A stretch of 64,000 bases of DNA from Ptychodera flava (lineage: Eukaryota; Hemichordata; Enteropneusta; Ptychoderidae), in the NCBI RefSeq assembly GCF_041260155.1, contig NC_091935.1, forward strand, positions 1,455,001 to 1,519,000, written 5' to 3'. This document shows, piece after piece, positions 44,606 through 63,125 of this stretch; the first letter of the stretch is position 1; every line of letters starts with the position of its first letter. A program made the position numbers and the translations under genes. Below the pieces are notes generated by a model. The model saw nothing but the letters and a program-made list of their open reading frames with translations, searched no databases and was not told the DNA's origin.

Positions 44606-47600
44606 CTAAAATAAGTTTTTGTTAAACATTTTTGCTCATTTTAAACATTTTTACACCTGATTTTATCAATGTACATTCTCAAAACAAAGATCAAAGGCAT
44701 TGATTCACAAATTCATTTGTAATTTCACAGAATATTTTTATAGTTGACAGCTTTCAAAAACCGTTTTTAAAATAAATTTAAACAGTTATATGATGATTAT
44801 TTGTATTTTGTTTTCCAAAATGAAAAATTTAAAAGACTACATCACTATATTTACCTAGTGTTGATCAAGATCATATTTTCTTTATAATATATATGCATAC
44901 AATATTTACTGCGGCTGACAAAAATTCAGACAAAATTTGTATTTTCCAGACATTTTTTTTTTTGTGTGGATTTTACTCCTGTTATAAACATTGGTAGAAA
45001 AATTGACAGACATAGGACTGAACAGTTAGTGTAAATTCTACCTCAGATTTTTTGAGGGCCGATTAAGTAAACTTAAGAAGGGTATGAAATCAGAGGTCCA
45101 ACTAAAGCACTTCATGATGATGTCACAACTAAACAGTGAATCAGTAGTTAGGTTGGTATGGCAAGAATTTAACTGATGCACAATTCTTGACAATAATTAA
45201 TCTGAATGAGAACATTCTCAAGAGAGTGTCCTCAAGCTAACAAAAATTTAAAATGACATTGGGTGTCACTGAAATGTGTTATAGGGAGGAGAATGTTGAT
45301 TTTTATAAGGTCTGTATATTTTTACAAAAGGAGGTAAACAGGCTGTTACAGAATTAGTTGAAAGTGTTTTGTGGATGGCGATAGTTTGACAGCAGCTGCA
45401 TATGGTACCATTCATTGTAAACACATCATAAAATACTTGGCCAAAACAATCTTGGGTCGTTGGCCTGTCAGGACAATGATTGCATGGTGACATAGTTGAA
45501 TCTGGGCCAACAAGAAATCTGCATACAGGTGAAAAAAAGGCTCTTAGAAAATCCGGGGCCTCGTCGATCTGTCAGTTGTCTTGAAAGATGTTTGTTCAGT
45601 TGGATCATTAGATGACCAATGACTTCTGAACTGGATGTCTGATGCAACTACTGAGTTGAAAAACAACTTGAATTACTTTTCCTGACAGATGAAACGGGAC
45701 ACATACCTATACAGTCAATTTACATCAACTGATTGCCTTGATCAAACTTCCCCCGAGATGTCACAAAATTAGCTCTTTTCCGGTACACAACATGAGACAT
45801 TGAAACTCAAGAGATATTTCTCACAAAGACGTTTGACACTTTATGACAATTTCTGATATAGTTTCCACTGTACTATTAGCTTAATTGATGCACCACAGAC
45901 TTTATGTGTTCTGTCTGATGCAAGAACATTTTATATATGTACATACTCATGTGAGATTGACGCAAAGACATTAACAGAAATTCAAAGAGTTGAAAAATGT
46001 TATGAGCTAGAGCACACTTGATGTTACTGCTCAGCTATATAGTTGAGCAATAATAAAAGATGGAGTCAGACTGGCCAACATTTAGTGTATGCAATGCTCA
46101 TAAAAACTATGTAAACATTTATCACGATGGTCGTTGGCCTTAGTAACACAGTCTCAAGCTGTATCCATGCTCGAATTAGATTTTTTCCCGTGCTTAAGTC
46201 TTTTAAAAATTTCCTTTGAGAGCGATTGGTTTGTCCAATGAGATGAACTGAAGAGATTGCATGTAGCCAGATCAAAACAGTTCTCAGAATAGATGTCTCT
46301 GATGTCTCTGTTTTCAAATTCTATCTCAGCGATGCAAAATATGACACCCAAATTCGTAGAAATACCAATAATAAAATAGTGAGCAATTTAATAATTTATT
46401 ATACAGTAAAACACAGAACAATTTTTCCATTTCAAGAACAGCTTGTGAAGTCTTCATGAGTTCAGAATTGAAAATTCCCAAACCTATAGAGGCATATGTT
46501 TCCATATAATAAAATGGTGAATAATATATTTTTCCATCAATTGACAGGTCTTTGCTGCCATTGCAGGTACAGAGCAGCTCTCAGCTTGCTTTGATATTGG
46601 GTGTACAGCCAGACTGTAATTTCACTATGAATTTGTCGATCTTAAAAAACTTTATTCTCGCACTGATGCTGTTTTTACTTTTCCACAACTGTGCTGGTCA
46701 TTCTGGACAAATTATGTTGTACATAAAAACTATGAATTGTCATCAAAAACACCTTGTAGTTACTATTTATCTCACAGGAACTGTACTCTTGGACCATCCA
46801 CATGAAATTTGATGGAAATTGAACAAGAAACATCGCTGCACAACTCTGAGAATATCTCGATCAGGAAAAAATGAGAACAAGACAATTATATACTTTTGCC
46901 AGACTTTATGAACATTGGTATTGGCTCAATGTAATGAAATGGCTCTGAATCCTTTTGAACATACATCCCTTGACAGCTTGAATTAAATCATTCTGTAAAA
47001 CTTTCTTCCACACAATAATGAGAAACTATACTGGAGTACAAGGATCAGCTACATTGAGTTTCAAATTTTGTTATTACATGGTGGCTCAGCTGGATGTACA
47101 GAAAATCAATCACTCAATAACTCTCCTCCATGAAATCAGACTCTGTGATAAATATCAGGTAGAGTATATCTGAGCAATGTGTCAAGGTGATTTCAAACTT
47201 GAAGAATGTAATTCCAGGGCTGTCAGCTGTCAAGGTGAAATGGATACTTCAATGTAGCCATTGGTTCTGCTCAATTACTGTTGGTGAATAATTTCTAGGA
47301 AAATGACACTTTGCAAACTGTACATTCGTTTTATTTGGTCAGTTGACCTTCCTAAGGTGTAGGTGACAGAGTAAACAAATTAATTTCTGCATCAAAGTGT
47401 GCACTCTCTTTTGGAGTCGGTAAAATCTGCGATAGCCACTTCAAAATGCTGTCTCTAGTTTTTTTCTAAAATATTCTATTTTATATTTTGAATGGAAACT
47501 GATCAGTTACAGGATGTTGACAATCATTAGCAGTGTGGCTTGCACTGTGTCTGTCTTGTGTTACATTGTCCTTGCCAATAATGATCAACATTTTCAACTC

Positions 47601-47657
47601 AACTGCTTTGCATATTGCCTGGGGAAAGAGTCCCTCAATACGATCTCTCTCTCGATC
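44606..47657. other. No gene seen
   Basis: Several frames of 70-85 codons occur on both strands but none has a recognisable motif together with splice sites. Confidence 0.35.
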
Positions 47658-47781
47658 GGTACCAGTTTGCTGCGAAAACGAGCCCTGCCACTCCTTGACG
47701 TGTTCTGCTGGGAGTGGGGCCTACCACTCCAATGACCAAGCTACCCGAGTGGCAGAGGCTACGGATTCGCAGCAAGGTACC
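47658..47781. repeat. Inverted repeat with GGTACC ends
   Basis: GGTACCAGTTTGCTGCGAA at the left pairs with TTCGCAGCAAGGTACC at the right. The inner GCCACTCC and GAGTGGC blocks also pair. It is CpG-rich relative to the surroundings, about 124 bp in all. It could be a small foldback element. Confidence 0.75.
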
Positions 47782-50700
47782 AGCTAGCTGCATGTCACAT
47801 GATCTGCTGTGAGCTAGTATGCAACACCATGAAGGACGTCAATGTAACCCTGTCATTGGTAGACCTTCAATCTTCGCTCTGATTTTCAACCAGAAATGGT
47901 TGAAAATTTTCATTAAGCTATACAGTGTTACCTTAAGTTGTGACAGTTACTGACATGGCCTGCATCAATTATAAGAGTTAAAATTTAGGATGCAAGCAGT
48001 CTTGGACGTTTTACTGAGAGACCTGTTGTGCGACGTGTCAATCAAGTCTTCCAATGAATAATGATACAGAGAAGGCACAGTGTTGTGAATTTCATCAATC
48101 ATGTGAATCGATGTTGCAATTACTATCAAGACCTTGGTGAAATCAGATATCCAGTCACCATGGAAACTGCATGTTAACATCTCTCACGAATGATTGATGA
48201 TGTTTTGAGTTAATTGATCCACAACAGAACGAAGGACTCCAATCATTGATTGATCAAGAATCCTCGGAGTTCATTTTCTTTCATTTGCATTTTAACGTGC
48301 TAGCACAAACAGATGGTGATCTTTAGTAGCATACAAACCACCTCTTATACCGGTATCTCTAACACTCCAAGTTGTCAAAAATTCCATGTTATAGTCGTTT
48401 GATTAGGTTTTGATCCATACCAAATACATTTTGATAATTTCAAGATTACTAAAATATCCAGGGAGATGTTTGCAAAGATATCTGCAATGCCAATGACCAG
48501 GTTATCCTAACTGCATATGAATCCAGTCTCAAACTCAGATCACTTTTAGATGGGGAAAGAAATTATTTGGTTTTTAAACTGGATAATATCAGGAAAAAGT
48601 TAATCATTTTGATTTACCTTTGACACCAATATGCACATTTTGCTATGATTTTTTGGCATGTATGAGGTTACCAAACTGAAAATTTGATTGTTTTTTAAGG
48701 GTACTGAGGGATCGGAAAAAAAAAGATTTCAATCACAATTCTTCCAGGCCCCTCTCACCATTATTTGTGAACGCAGCCTGGTGGCCCAGACAAATCCTGG
48801 CAATCATCCAATGGGTCCCTTGAAACTCTCAAAAAGTTGAACTCAGAGGCACTTGCAGAAGGCATTGTGCATAGGATACTTTGAAACTGTACAAGTTATG
48901 GAAAAAAAGATTTTTTAGTCCCTTGCACACTTGTATTGTTGTTGGCGGCAGATATATAATATGTTCACGCAATAATTATCATCAATTTCTGTTCAAAATG
49001 GTAAATCTGTACAACAAAGGAACAAACAACCTGAGAAATATCACAATTTCATCAATACAGTACTCTTGAATTAATGGCTGATAAAACAAAGAATCTATTT
49101 TTCTTTTGGTAACTTTGTTACTATTGCGCCAAAAAGGTGAAGTCATCATTATTTTTTCATATGTATCCATTCTTTTTTGTTCTGTCTTATGATGACACAG
49201 TTTCATGACCTATTCACAGAATCATGCAAGCATATAAATGTAAATTCCACTTGAGTACAGTCAGTACGTGTTAAAAGTCCATTGTTGACAACTGAATTTC
49301 AGTCCAGCCCTCCCTGTACTAGTTGAAACATTGCATCTTGTACACATGCCTCATGTTAGCACGGCTATTCCTTTGCATTTGAAAATACAGTAATATTGAG
49401 AGAAGCTATTTTCTTGAACAGGAACAATGAAAATGTTATCAAAGTCAAGTGTAAAGTAAGTACTTCATCTGCACAACTCCTATATCACATCGTCATTAAT
49501 ATCGTCATGAGAGCTTTGCATGCAGTAGATAAACTGATTAAGACACATAAAAAACACACAAATAAACTCATTTTTTGTGGTTCTCTTCAACAGACTTCTT
49601 TATTCCCAATATTTCTATTGAATTCTACATGACAAACTTTTGCTTTGTTTTCTTCAAAAATAAAGTTCTGCACGAAACTAAAAAAAAAGAACAACTTCAA
49701 CTTTCTTTGTAAAATATAAACACAAGATATAACTTTGTATGAAGTCAAAAAAAAATCAAAATTGTACACGTTTTGATTTGATATAAATACCGGTGATGTT
49801 TTGATGCAATATGAAGGCAGTTCAATGATGGTTTTGTCCTGAAAAAAGTATTGTGTACACTGTGAAGATAATGCGGTTTCAGCATTGTGTATTATCTCTG
49901 CTTTGACCCTGACCCTATGCATCTGGGAAAAACTTCATTGTCTTTTTGAGGTTCAAGTTCACTTCTGTGAAACAAAGCATGGTAAGAGCTATCAGACATG
50001 AATTTACCGACTTCTCTTTAAAATGTTTGTCAATCTCAAAGTAAAATTCTTACAGCAGCTGCCAATGAATTCAGTAAAAACAGAACAAGGAGAGGAAGAA
50101 CAGAGCACTTTGGCTGAAAATATTGTAGAATACCATAGTTCTCAGTTTGAGAATGACAATATTGGCCAAGAAGTACCTCCCACCCTTTTATCATATACAG
50201 TGTGCCCATCTTGGTGAAACATCAAGATTTTTGATGCTGTGATTTAAAACGCCATACATCAAATCTCTGTGGAAACACAATTGGGTATGCACCAACATCT
50301 TTAACATCTCTCAATTATCATAGTGCAATTACAACAACGTTCTTTGAAGTCAAATTGGACCAATCCGTTCAAAGGGGTGAACATTTAATACTCAAAGAAA
50401 CCAATATATTTCTATAGTGCATTACAGTCACTATGTTAAACGGATGTTAGGTGATCAACTATTTGGTACTGACTACAGAAGGGAACACACACTTAACTTT
50501 GAACATCACTTGATTTGGTTTGTAAAGCTCATTTAACATCATATCACCTGATTTCAATAATAGCTGATTTTAAATATTCAAGTTTTTTTTTAAATACATA
50601 GTTTTGAAAGGCCTGGACCAAGAGAGAAACTCTGATCACTCTATCTACATATTGGATATAAGAAATTGACTTTGAAGCAATTTTCTTTGGCAAATTTCAT

Positions 50701-50871
50701 TACAACTTTATTAGAACCTTAGCATCATAGGGTGTCTTAAACAAAGACGAGAGATACTCTTACTTTAAACTGGCATAGATTGACGAAACAAATCTGAAGG
50801 AGACCTGTACATATTGACAATTATTGGGCACCTAGAGGGCTCTGATGATTGGCAGCATCATAGAAAATGTA
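47782..50871. other. No gene seen
   Basis: AT-rich sequence. The frame 50023-50217 follows a TTCTTACAG acceptor and reads an acidic 52-residue tail, but has no recognisable relatives or linked exons. Confidence 0.35.
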
Positions 50872-51030
50872 ATCAGCCAATTGGAAATCACATTGCAGCC
50901 ATGACTTGGGCATCAGCCAATGGGAAATCACATTGCAGCCATGACTTAGGCATCAGCCAATCGGAAATCGCATTGCAGCCATGACTTAGGCAACAGCCAA
51001 TCGGAAGTCACATTGCAGCCATGACTTAGG
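50872..51030. repeat. 40-bp tandem repeat with CCAAT boxes, four copies
   Basis: Exact 40-bp period. Each unit holds CAGCCAAT(T/G/C)GGAA and CATTGCAGCCATGACTT. CCAAT pentamers begin at 50877, 50917, 50957 and 50997. The last two read AGCCAATCGG, a full NF-Y type match. An inverted ATTGG lies 29 bp left of the array (50848-50852). Confidence 0.93.
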
Positions 51031-54000
51031 AAATGATGGGAAATCTCTGAAATTTTCTCGTACAGAGTGAACGTGATTTCAATACATGAAATTTGTCAAA
51101 GGAAAGCAAAAATTCAGAGCTAGCAAGAGTCAGTTGAGATCTTCAAGAAACATCACAATTAATACAGAACATATTCAAGATGACTTCCAGTTTGGCTAAA
51201 ATCTTAGACCTGTAAACACAGGTAAAGCTATCAACAGATATGATGAACCAGGAATGAATGTTAAAAGCAATCAGAAAGAAGCAGTCTTGTAACTTAGCAA
51301 AAATACCTGAACATGTTCCAATATAAACATTTCTTGAACTCAAACCTTAAAGTGTATGCCATGTCGTTAAAAAGTAAGTATGAGGTGCTAAATCAAATCA
51401 TACCTTGTAAAAGTCATATAAAAAAATCAAAACTGAAGTTTCTTCAAGAAATAGTCTTCTTCAGTCTAGCTAAAATTAATCCTAATATACAAATCATGTT
51501 ATATATAATATATATTTATATATACTATATAGATGGATATATATCTTAAGCTTGGACTTCTTTGATAGAAAATCTTCACAGAGTTCATGAATACAAAAAA
51601 TGAAATCAACTCAACAAACTGAGAGCTACCAGATATTTACATAACTATAAGTCAATCTATCTATTTATCTAAAATTATAAAAAGCAATGAATCTCATCTT
51701 TGCAGTGTTTGTTTCCCACTACCTGGCTTAGACAATGATATTGACAAAACTGAATTCTGACAGCACTGACATAAGAATGCAGTCTCGATTTATTATACAC
51801 ATTGTGCAGAAAAGAGTATATGGTCATATGACTTTGAAATTCGAGGTAGCACCGTAACAAGGTACGTGTACGAGTCTGTGTGGTACGCCACTATGAACTG
51901 TCAACTTACAGATAGCACCACATCAGGTACAAAGGTATTCACCAAATACATTTAAATTTTTTAATTAATATTTTTCATTAAGTATTTTTTACAATTATTA
52001 TTTTTTTGGTTAAGCATCTCCTCAAGAGGAGTTACTATGGTGATACTTTGTGATTTGCATCACCAAATCCGATAGGTTAATGCATTCAAGAGTTCAAAGG
52101 TCATTCAGAAATCATGCCTTAGTTTTGTAAAATTTGACTTCAGCACAGTAGCAAGACAAACATTGACTCAACTTGAGCTCTGTGGCAAGACAAACACAGA
52201 TAAAATGCTAGAATGTGAGGGGAAATCTCTAAATTTAGTTCCAAATACTTTTAGCTTTCCATTCTCAATATCTATATACATCAATAGCAATTACTAATTG
52301 GGAGATATTCGTTCTTAAATGACGGGATTAAAGGATGTCATAAGGGCTTCATATTCCTAATCTTTGTAACATATCACTGGACATCACACTAACATCATTC
52401 ATTGCTCCAGGTAAGCCTCTTATTCCAGTGAAAATTGAAAGCTAATTTTTTTTTTTTTCCTTTTTGAAAAAGGTATATGATGACCTTTTTGTCAAAGTTT
52501 TGAGCAGAAACATTTCCGGTCACCAATATACAGTCACTAAATAACCATGCACTGCCTAATTATTTGGCGCATATTCACATAATAACAATGACAAGCAGTC
52601 AATCTTTTTAACTAAGTCTGCACATTAGCATCAATGCTCACATCTACAATCTCAAAGGTTTGATGAAACAATACAAAAAAATTCAATAATACTGAGTATT
52701 AACAGCAGTGATCACAGATGATAACCATCTCTTTACTTTGGACAGCATACATCAAAGCAATACTTTTTGAAATGCAAGGCAGGAGATGTACAGGGGATAT
52801 TGTTTTCAATGTTGTGTGTGCAATGTTTCACACGATATTCTACTACAGTAATTATCCGTTACATAACACACACAAATACACTTTTGAACTGATTTAGTTT
52901 GGTTGTCATGTGGGCAATCAGAATATAGCGATAAGAATTCACAATTTGTGAAGATGACACATAAAATTTTGAACCAAGTATTTCCTGAATGGTGCAAGCA
53001 CTTATGTGTTACAATAGTCTTCAATTTGGTATATCTTTTTTGCATAAAAGCATGCAATATTCAAACACACCTTGTAGTATTTAGAGCAACATAATTGTAC
53101 CGGTGGAAAAAAAGAAAATGAGCAAATGAGAGAGAAAGCAAAAGAATAAATTAAACCCTGATGTGACATCAAAATTAGATATTTGATTTGATTCTGGACA
53201 CCAGGTACTACCACTAAGCAGTGGTTCAAGATGTCCGTATTGTTTTTGTCATTTTCTAATGCTTCCTGAACCTGGTAAATAATTTGTTTACCCTTGAATG
53301 ACATCATGATAACCAGACCTGTTTTGATGGCGTTTTTCAAGTGACAAAACCACTGTTAGTGACAGGGTGTAAATATTAGCTGTCCAATGGTCCACCGGGG
53401 ACATTTAAGCTGCTTGTTGGATGTGACATACCATATTCTACAGAACGTTAATGTGACTTTTGCCTGAAAGACACGTACTCTGCTTCGCTTTATCTCTGAA
53501 GAAAGCTCAGCAAATGTTACTAGATACACCAGTCATTGCGGTAGTGAGAATCAGTAAGAATGCCAAACCAAAATCATAATTTATGACAGGAAAATTATTC
53601 CTCATCCAATCTCTGAGCCACAACTTCTGCAACAGTAGTCTCAAGAATCTAGAAAACAGTGTGTCTCACTGAATTATTGGAAAAATACTGATCAATTTTT
53701 GTCAACATAGTAACATGATGGAGACTGAAGTTATTTTCTGAATATGAATCAGATCAATTGCGTCAACAAAGAAGCAAAATGGAGACACCAGTTATTTTCT
53801 AAATATGAATCTGGATCAATGTCACATCCATAAATCTGTACAAAGTTTGAGCCCAGCCATTCAAAATCATCGCTGAAGCAAATTTTTCACATGTTCAGAG
53901 GGGTGAAATGCGTAAGAGAAATAACATTTGAAAACTCATGTAATGTCAACTTTCAAAACAAAAAAACTGAGAGGAAAAAAAAATATTTTCCGTGGCAATA

Positions 54001-54310
54001 AATGAAGCAGTCTTGTATGATATTATCAGATCACACCCTGCAAGTCAGTATAATTTTACTCTGTTTGGATGAGAAACAATTTTCACACAGCTTTTGTTTT
54101 GGTATGATGCTTTGATGATACAGACAGCTGTGAAACAAGATACAAGTCATCAAATGCTACAAACAACGGCATGAAAGTCACACAACATTCTTTCCGTTAA
54201 AATCACTGAATGACATTTCACAGAACTATCAGCAATTTTATTGCTTGAGCAAATTTGCAGTTCCCGCTTGCCAGCAAGCTCCCCTAATACCTATATGCAG
54301 GACGACAAGA

Positions 54311-54312
<2 letters not shown>
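51031..54312. other. No gene seen
   Basis: AT-rich with a short alternating TATA tract near 51500-51545 and homopolymer runs. No supported exon. Confidence 0.4.

Positions 54313-54352
<40 letters not shown>
54313..54352. repeat. (CT)n microsatellite
   Basis: About 20 CT units. Confidence 0.97.
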
Positions 54353-54355
<3 letters not shown>

Positions 54356-56382
54356 ACACACATTCATTCAAGAATTAACTTGAGGTTAAAGTTTGCAGAT
54401 AAGATTCATTGTTAATAGACCAGTGTTTCATCTCAGCTGCTGCCAATATGCAGCACAATATGCTAATGCAAGTGCTACAATTTCCATCTCAGATTACAAT
54501 GTACTCATAAACCAACTTCAGTGTTTCAATACAATTCAAAATTCAAAATGCTGTACATACAAAACTAATGCTTACTCATTTCCAAATCATTTCCAAGCAC
54601 ACATACATTTGAAATGAAAACATTTATCTTTTCGTTTCAATGTCATTGAAATTAATACAAATTACTAAAAATAACTCATGATTTACATTTCACCATTAAT
54701 CTATTGTAAATACTAGAATGAATATCAATCAATATTCATTTCATGACAAGTTGTAACTGTATATATGGACAGTCTCGGCTCAATAACACCAACTTTCACA
54801 ACAATTCTGATGGATATATCTTGTTATGGGATGTTCTAACTTTCTGTGGAGAGTTGACCTAGATACCCCCATGGACCTGACTATTGCCTTAAATCTGTAC
54901 TTATTAAATTCATCTGCTTCAACATTCTATGAAATGATGATACCTGTAACTTCTCTCTCTTTACCAGTATATACTCTATGGCTCGTTAATAAAGTTCCTT
55001 CTTTCCCTACACCTCCCCAGCTTCCTGCAAAAAACAAATAAATACCCTCTAGCTCATCCATAAATTACATGTATGTCAGCTTTCCTAGCTTGCTATAAGT
55101 TATCACAGTATATGCATTCCCTGCAGCTTGTCCATGAATTATGTTTGTTTATACCTAGCTTGCCAGAAATTTACCTGCAAGTCAATCAAGTTGAATTCTG
55201 TGTTGATAAGTAAAGATTTAAGATTTATTTCAGAGCCAATTGTACAAGAAGCTTTGTGATACAAATATACATTGACTGAAGTCAAGGTAGCTGCCTCTTG
55301 AAACTGTTGTGGTTCATTTCAACATGAACTGACAAAGCTTAACTGACAAATAAGAAATCCCAGTTGGCAGTAAGGAGTATCTCAAAAATCTTAGTGAATA
55401 TCATGGAATATTCATATTTGTGTTATTGTACTACAACTCTTCGATGATGATTCTTCATCCTGACGATGTCACATCAGTTGCAGCAATCACCATTGATACT
55501 AGATTCCACACCTCAATGGCACGTCAACTATCACTCTAGTAGATTCATCACCTAATACTGGCATGTCAGAAGTGCAGAATGTGATGCCAATCTACACAAC
55601 AAATTAATCCTCTGAAGCAATTCCTCCTTTGATATTTGCCTTCTTATCTTTCCATCCATCATTGGACACACTACTTTATAAAGTCTTGAACATTAGCATT
55701 ATCAAGTTCACTCAGTCCTCTGCATGCATATTCACTATTTACACGGACAAATCTTCTCTCAGTGAGCAGACGACCAATTTTCCCAATGTTGCTTATCCAT
55801 GTTTGTTGCCGGCCATTGTTGTTGATACTTGTAGGCTTCAAAGTCTAGGTCATCCATCTCGGCATGTCTCACAGGAGTCTACACGGGCTCAACAATTTTT
55901 TAAGTTTTCTTTTGATATCATTCATGATAACTTTGATATCATTCACAGACACACAGCGGGTCTTTATCATTATAGATACACAGCTGCCGTGAATTTAGAT
56001 GGCCATTTGTGTACACATGGGATGACATCAACATCCTGACAATTAACAAACTCAAAGATGCACGTGGGTGACACTGACTAGCACTGCCTGCTGATATTGA
56101 AGTTCATCAGTCTGGTAGCACTGTGTTAATTGTAAAGTGCCTCAATGCTGTACTGTCACTCATTATACATACCATATTCAAGTGCACAGCACTCAAGTCA
56201 AAGATGTGCAGAAACAAAGTTAGTTCAACGAAACAAAGTACTCTTACACACCAGAGGTGGGTCATTTTCTCACATATATGTACAACTACGATAACTTTGG
56301 CAGAGTTTATGTCACAAGTTTTGTGTTTGTCTTTGTTTATAATAACATTTTTGGCCATGCTGTCGACAAAGTGAGTGACACT
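54353..56382. other. No plus-strand gene seen; FGFR downstream region
   Basis: Downstream of the FGFR stop on the minus strand. A 136-codon plus-strand frame (55629-56039) has no recognisable domain and I do not call it. Confidence 0.35.
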
Positions 56383-56388
56383 TTTATT
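56383..56388 (-). terminator. Candidate FGFR poly(A) signal
   Basis: AATAAA on the minus strand, 18 bp beyond the FGFR stop codon. So short a 3' UTR would be unusual, so a distal site is possible. Confidence 0.35.
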
Positions 56389-56405
56389 GAAAATAGGTAC
56401 TTTTC

Positions 56406-60756
<4,351 letters not shown>

Positions 60757-60850
60757 CTTAGAAAAAAAGAAGGAATGTTAGGATGGTTGCAAAAATGACA
60801 AACAGATGAAAAATTCTCAAAAGTTCTGTTTTTTCAATCAAAACTTAAAG

Positions 60851-61190
60851 TGCCAGTACTGCTAACTTTTGATGATTTTTTCATTAGTTTTATTTTTGTG
60901 AGTCAATTGCCAAATCTTATTCCACTCTCAAAGGAATGTTGAAACGTCCACTGCTTAGCTTGTCAACAGAGCATCAATATATGCACTGTTATTGTTTACA
61001 TTTGACTTCTAGTCCGAACTGGAATTCTCTTGTCAACAATAACAATGCATTTTACACATGTAAAGGCTGAGTTGACAAGCTGAATACTGTGTATCTCAAC
61101 ATTCTTTTGGGGAGTAGAACAAGAAATTATAATTGACATGAAAAACAAACTTAGTGAAAAAATAATCATCAAAAGTTAACATTACTGGCA
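60851..61190. mobile_element. Long-hairpin MITE, copy 3 (FGFR intron), 340 bp
   Basis: The best-preserved copy. The left end TGCCAGTACTGCTAACTTTT is the inverse of the right end (AAAAGTTAACATTACTGGCA, 61171-61190). The arms pair over most of their length around a centre near 61020 (CTAGTCCGAACTGGAATTC). The right half carries AAAGGCTGAGTTGACAAGCT, also in copies 1 and 2. It begins 95 bp upstream of an FGFR exon. No frame. Confidence 0.88.
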
Positions 61191-63125
61191 ATATAAACAT
61201 GCAGATGGCACACAAAGTATTTCTTTCAAAAATGACAAGCACAATAAGATATCTTAAACTTGCAGGTGAAGTCTTCACTGATAGTTGTTTTACAAAATTA
61301 AGTGGCCTATTTAGAGGTATTCAATACAATGATAAATATAGAAAAGCAACCTTCTAAAAGACATCTTGTCCATTGACTGCATAAACTTCATACATTCATA
61401 ACAGACATTTTGATCACATACAACTATCTTTGCAATGATGTGCCATGTTGAAATTAACAAAGTCTCTCTTTTAATCACACTGTAGGATCACTGATATTGT
61501 GAAGAGGTCTATTTAAATAGCACCTCTTAGGCCAAAAAAAAGATCATTCTTGGTCACTGCACGCGTCATTTCAGAACCTGCCCATGTGGTCTTTTTTGGG
61601 GGTTACATACTCCTAAGTACAGCAATCCTTGATATCCCTGTTTGCATGTACAAAAATGCTAAAAAGAAAAGTATTATGCAGCCAGTGATAAAAGACATCA
61701 ATAGTGCCAAACCAGCATTGTTAGGAATAAAAAAAAAGAAAGCAAAAAAAAGGAAAAAAAAGAAAACCCTGTTGTCTTATCACTTTTGCTGAATGTCAAG
61801 GACCAGAAACAATTTTTTTTTTGGCCTTAATAAAAATGATTTCTTCTCATGACAGAGCTATTTTTCACTACAATATATCAACAGAACTGTAGAAAAACCT
61901 CAATAGCTTTCCTGTCGCTAACGTTGATCAAAATGTATGCCTACCGGTATATATATACTGCAGAGAAACACATCTGTTTTTCTTGTTGGCCACAGAATTA
62001 GATTTTATGTCCAAGTTTCAAGCAACTTCAGAAAAACTAATAACCGAAACTCATTAAACTACAGGGTAAGTAGAAAGCTTATTGACCCTCGTCTTTCACA
62101 GAGAATCTACAGTAAAAGTCTATGACTGCAGGTTTCATGACACTTTGACCCCATCTGCGATGATACTGGGATTTCTTGAGACACTTCAAACAAGACAAAC
62201 AGACAAAAAGACCAAGACACACAGACAGCGGTATTCCCTTCATTTGACCAACTCTAACACAAAACTGTTCTGATGATTATATCTTTGGCAACTCATGCAG
62301 ATGGGGGAATTTGATTTGCCATTCAGGAACGGGCTATCAAATTTGATTGTCCATTAGAATAGCAGCCAATCAAATCCTGCCTTCTGCATTCTGCTTAATA
62401 TACCATATATCATTTTCAAACCACTCACAGGTTACAGGCAGAAGCAATTTAAATGACATTTTAATGGAATTTCTTTTGACATTTCATGAAGGAAATGACC
62501 TCTTCAAGATGGCATCTACAATTCTCACAGGTTTCACACACACAAGCTATTAGTGACCTCTGCCATCCACTTGCCTAATTACTGAGTCTTATCATAATGC
62601 AATTGATTTCCGGTTTGTTTGAATCTTTGTCAGACTCAGACAGGATAAAATGCTAATGTGAGGGCAACAACGTACGCCACAGATAAGAAAGATCTGTTCT
62701 TGGAAACACAGACAGGGGAAGAAACAATTTGAAATGATAGCACTATATAAAGAGGCACTGGGCAAACCAATGTATGATACAGTTCAATATGTTTTTCTCT
62801 TGACCTGACGTTTGTAGCAATTAAAGATTTTTCATTCGCCTAATTCAGGGTTCATACACTTCAAGTAAATCAAAATTCCAGGACTTTCCAGGAGTTTTTT
62901 TGCCATTTTCCAGGAGTATTGTGGTTGAAAAATGCCATTTTCCAGGAGTGTTTGCACAATAAAGCTTGCAATTTTAATAAGAATCATATACTAATTGTTT
63001 CTAATGTTTTCCTTGTCCACAAAACTTCAGCCCATAAGACATCATTTTGCTGACAAATGCAGTCAATGACGAGTTGACAGGTTTTGACGGTGATGACATC
63101 TTGAATAACATCGCTGACGATTGAG
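61191..63125. other. No exon seen (FGFR intron)
   Basis: Searched on the minus strand for the preceding FGFR exon (the NLLGAC-type motif) without success. It includes a short set of CCAGGA repeats at 62878-62950 (TTTTCCAGGAGT twice). Confidence 0.4.

Noticed and set aside
45390-45505. Minus-strand stretch reading FLLAQIQLCHHAIIVLTGQR after a TGTATGCAG acceptor
   Set aside because: Looks protein-like but has no good donor before its stop and no recognised family; too weak to annotate.
50023-50217. Possible last exon after TTCTTACAG with an acidic 52-residue tail
   Set aside because: No recognisable relatives, no linked exon and no near poly(A) signal.
55629-56039. 136-codon plus-strand frame
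   Set aside because: No domain and no splice support; lies opposite the FGFR downstream region.
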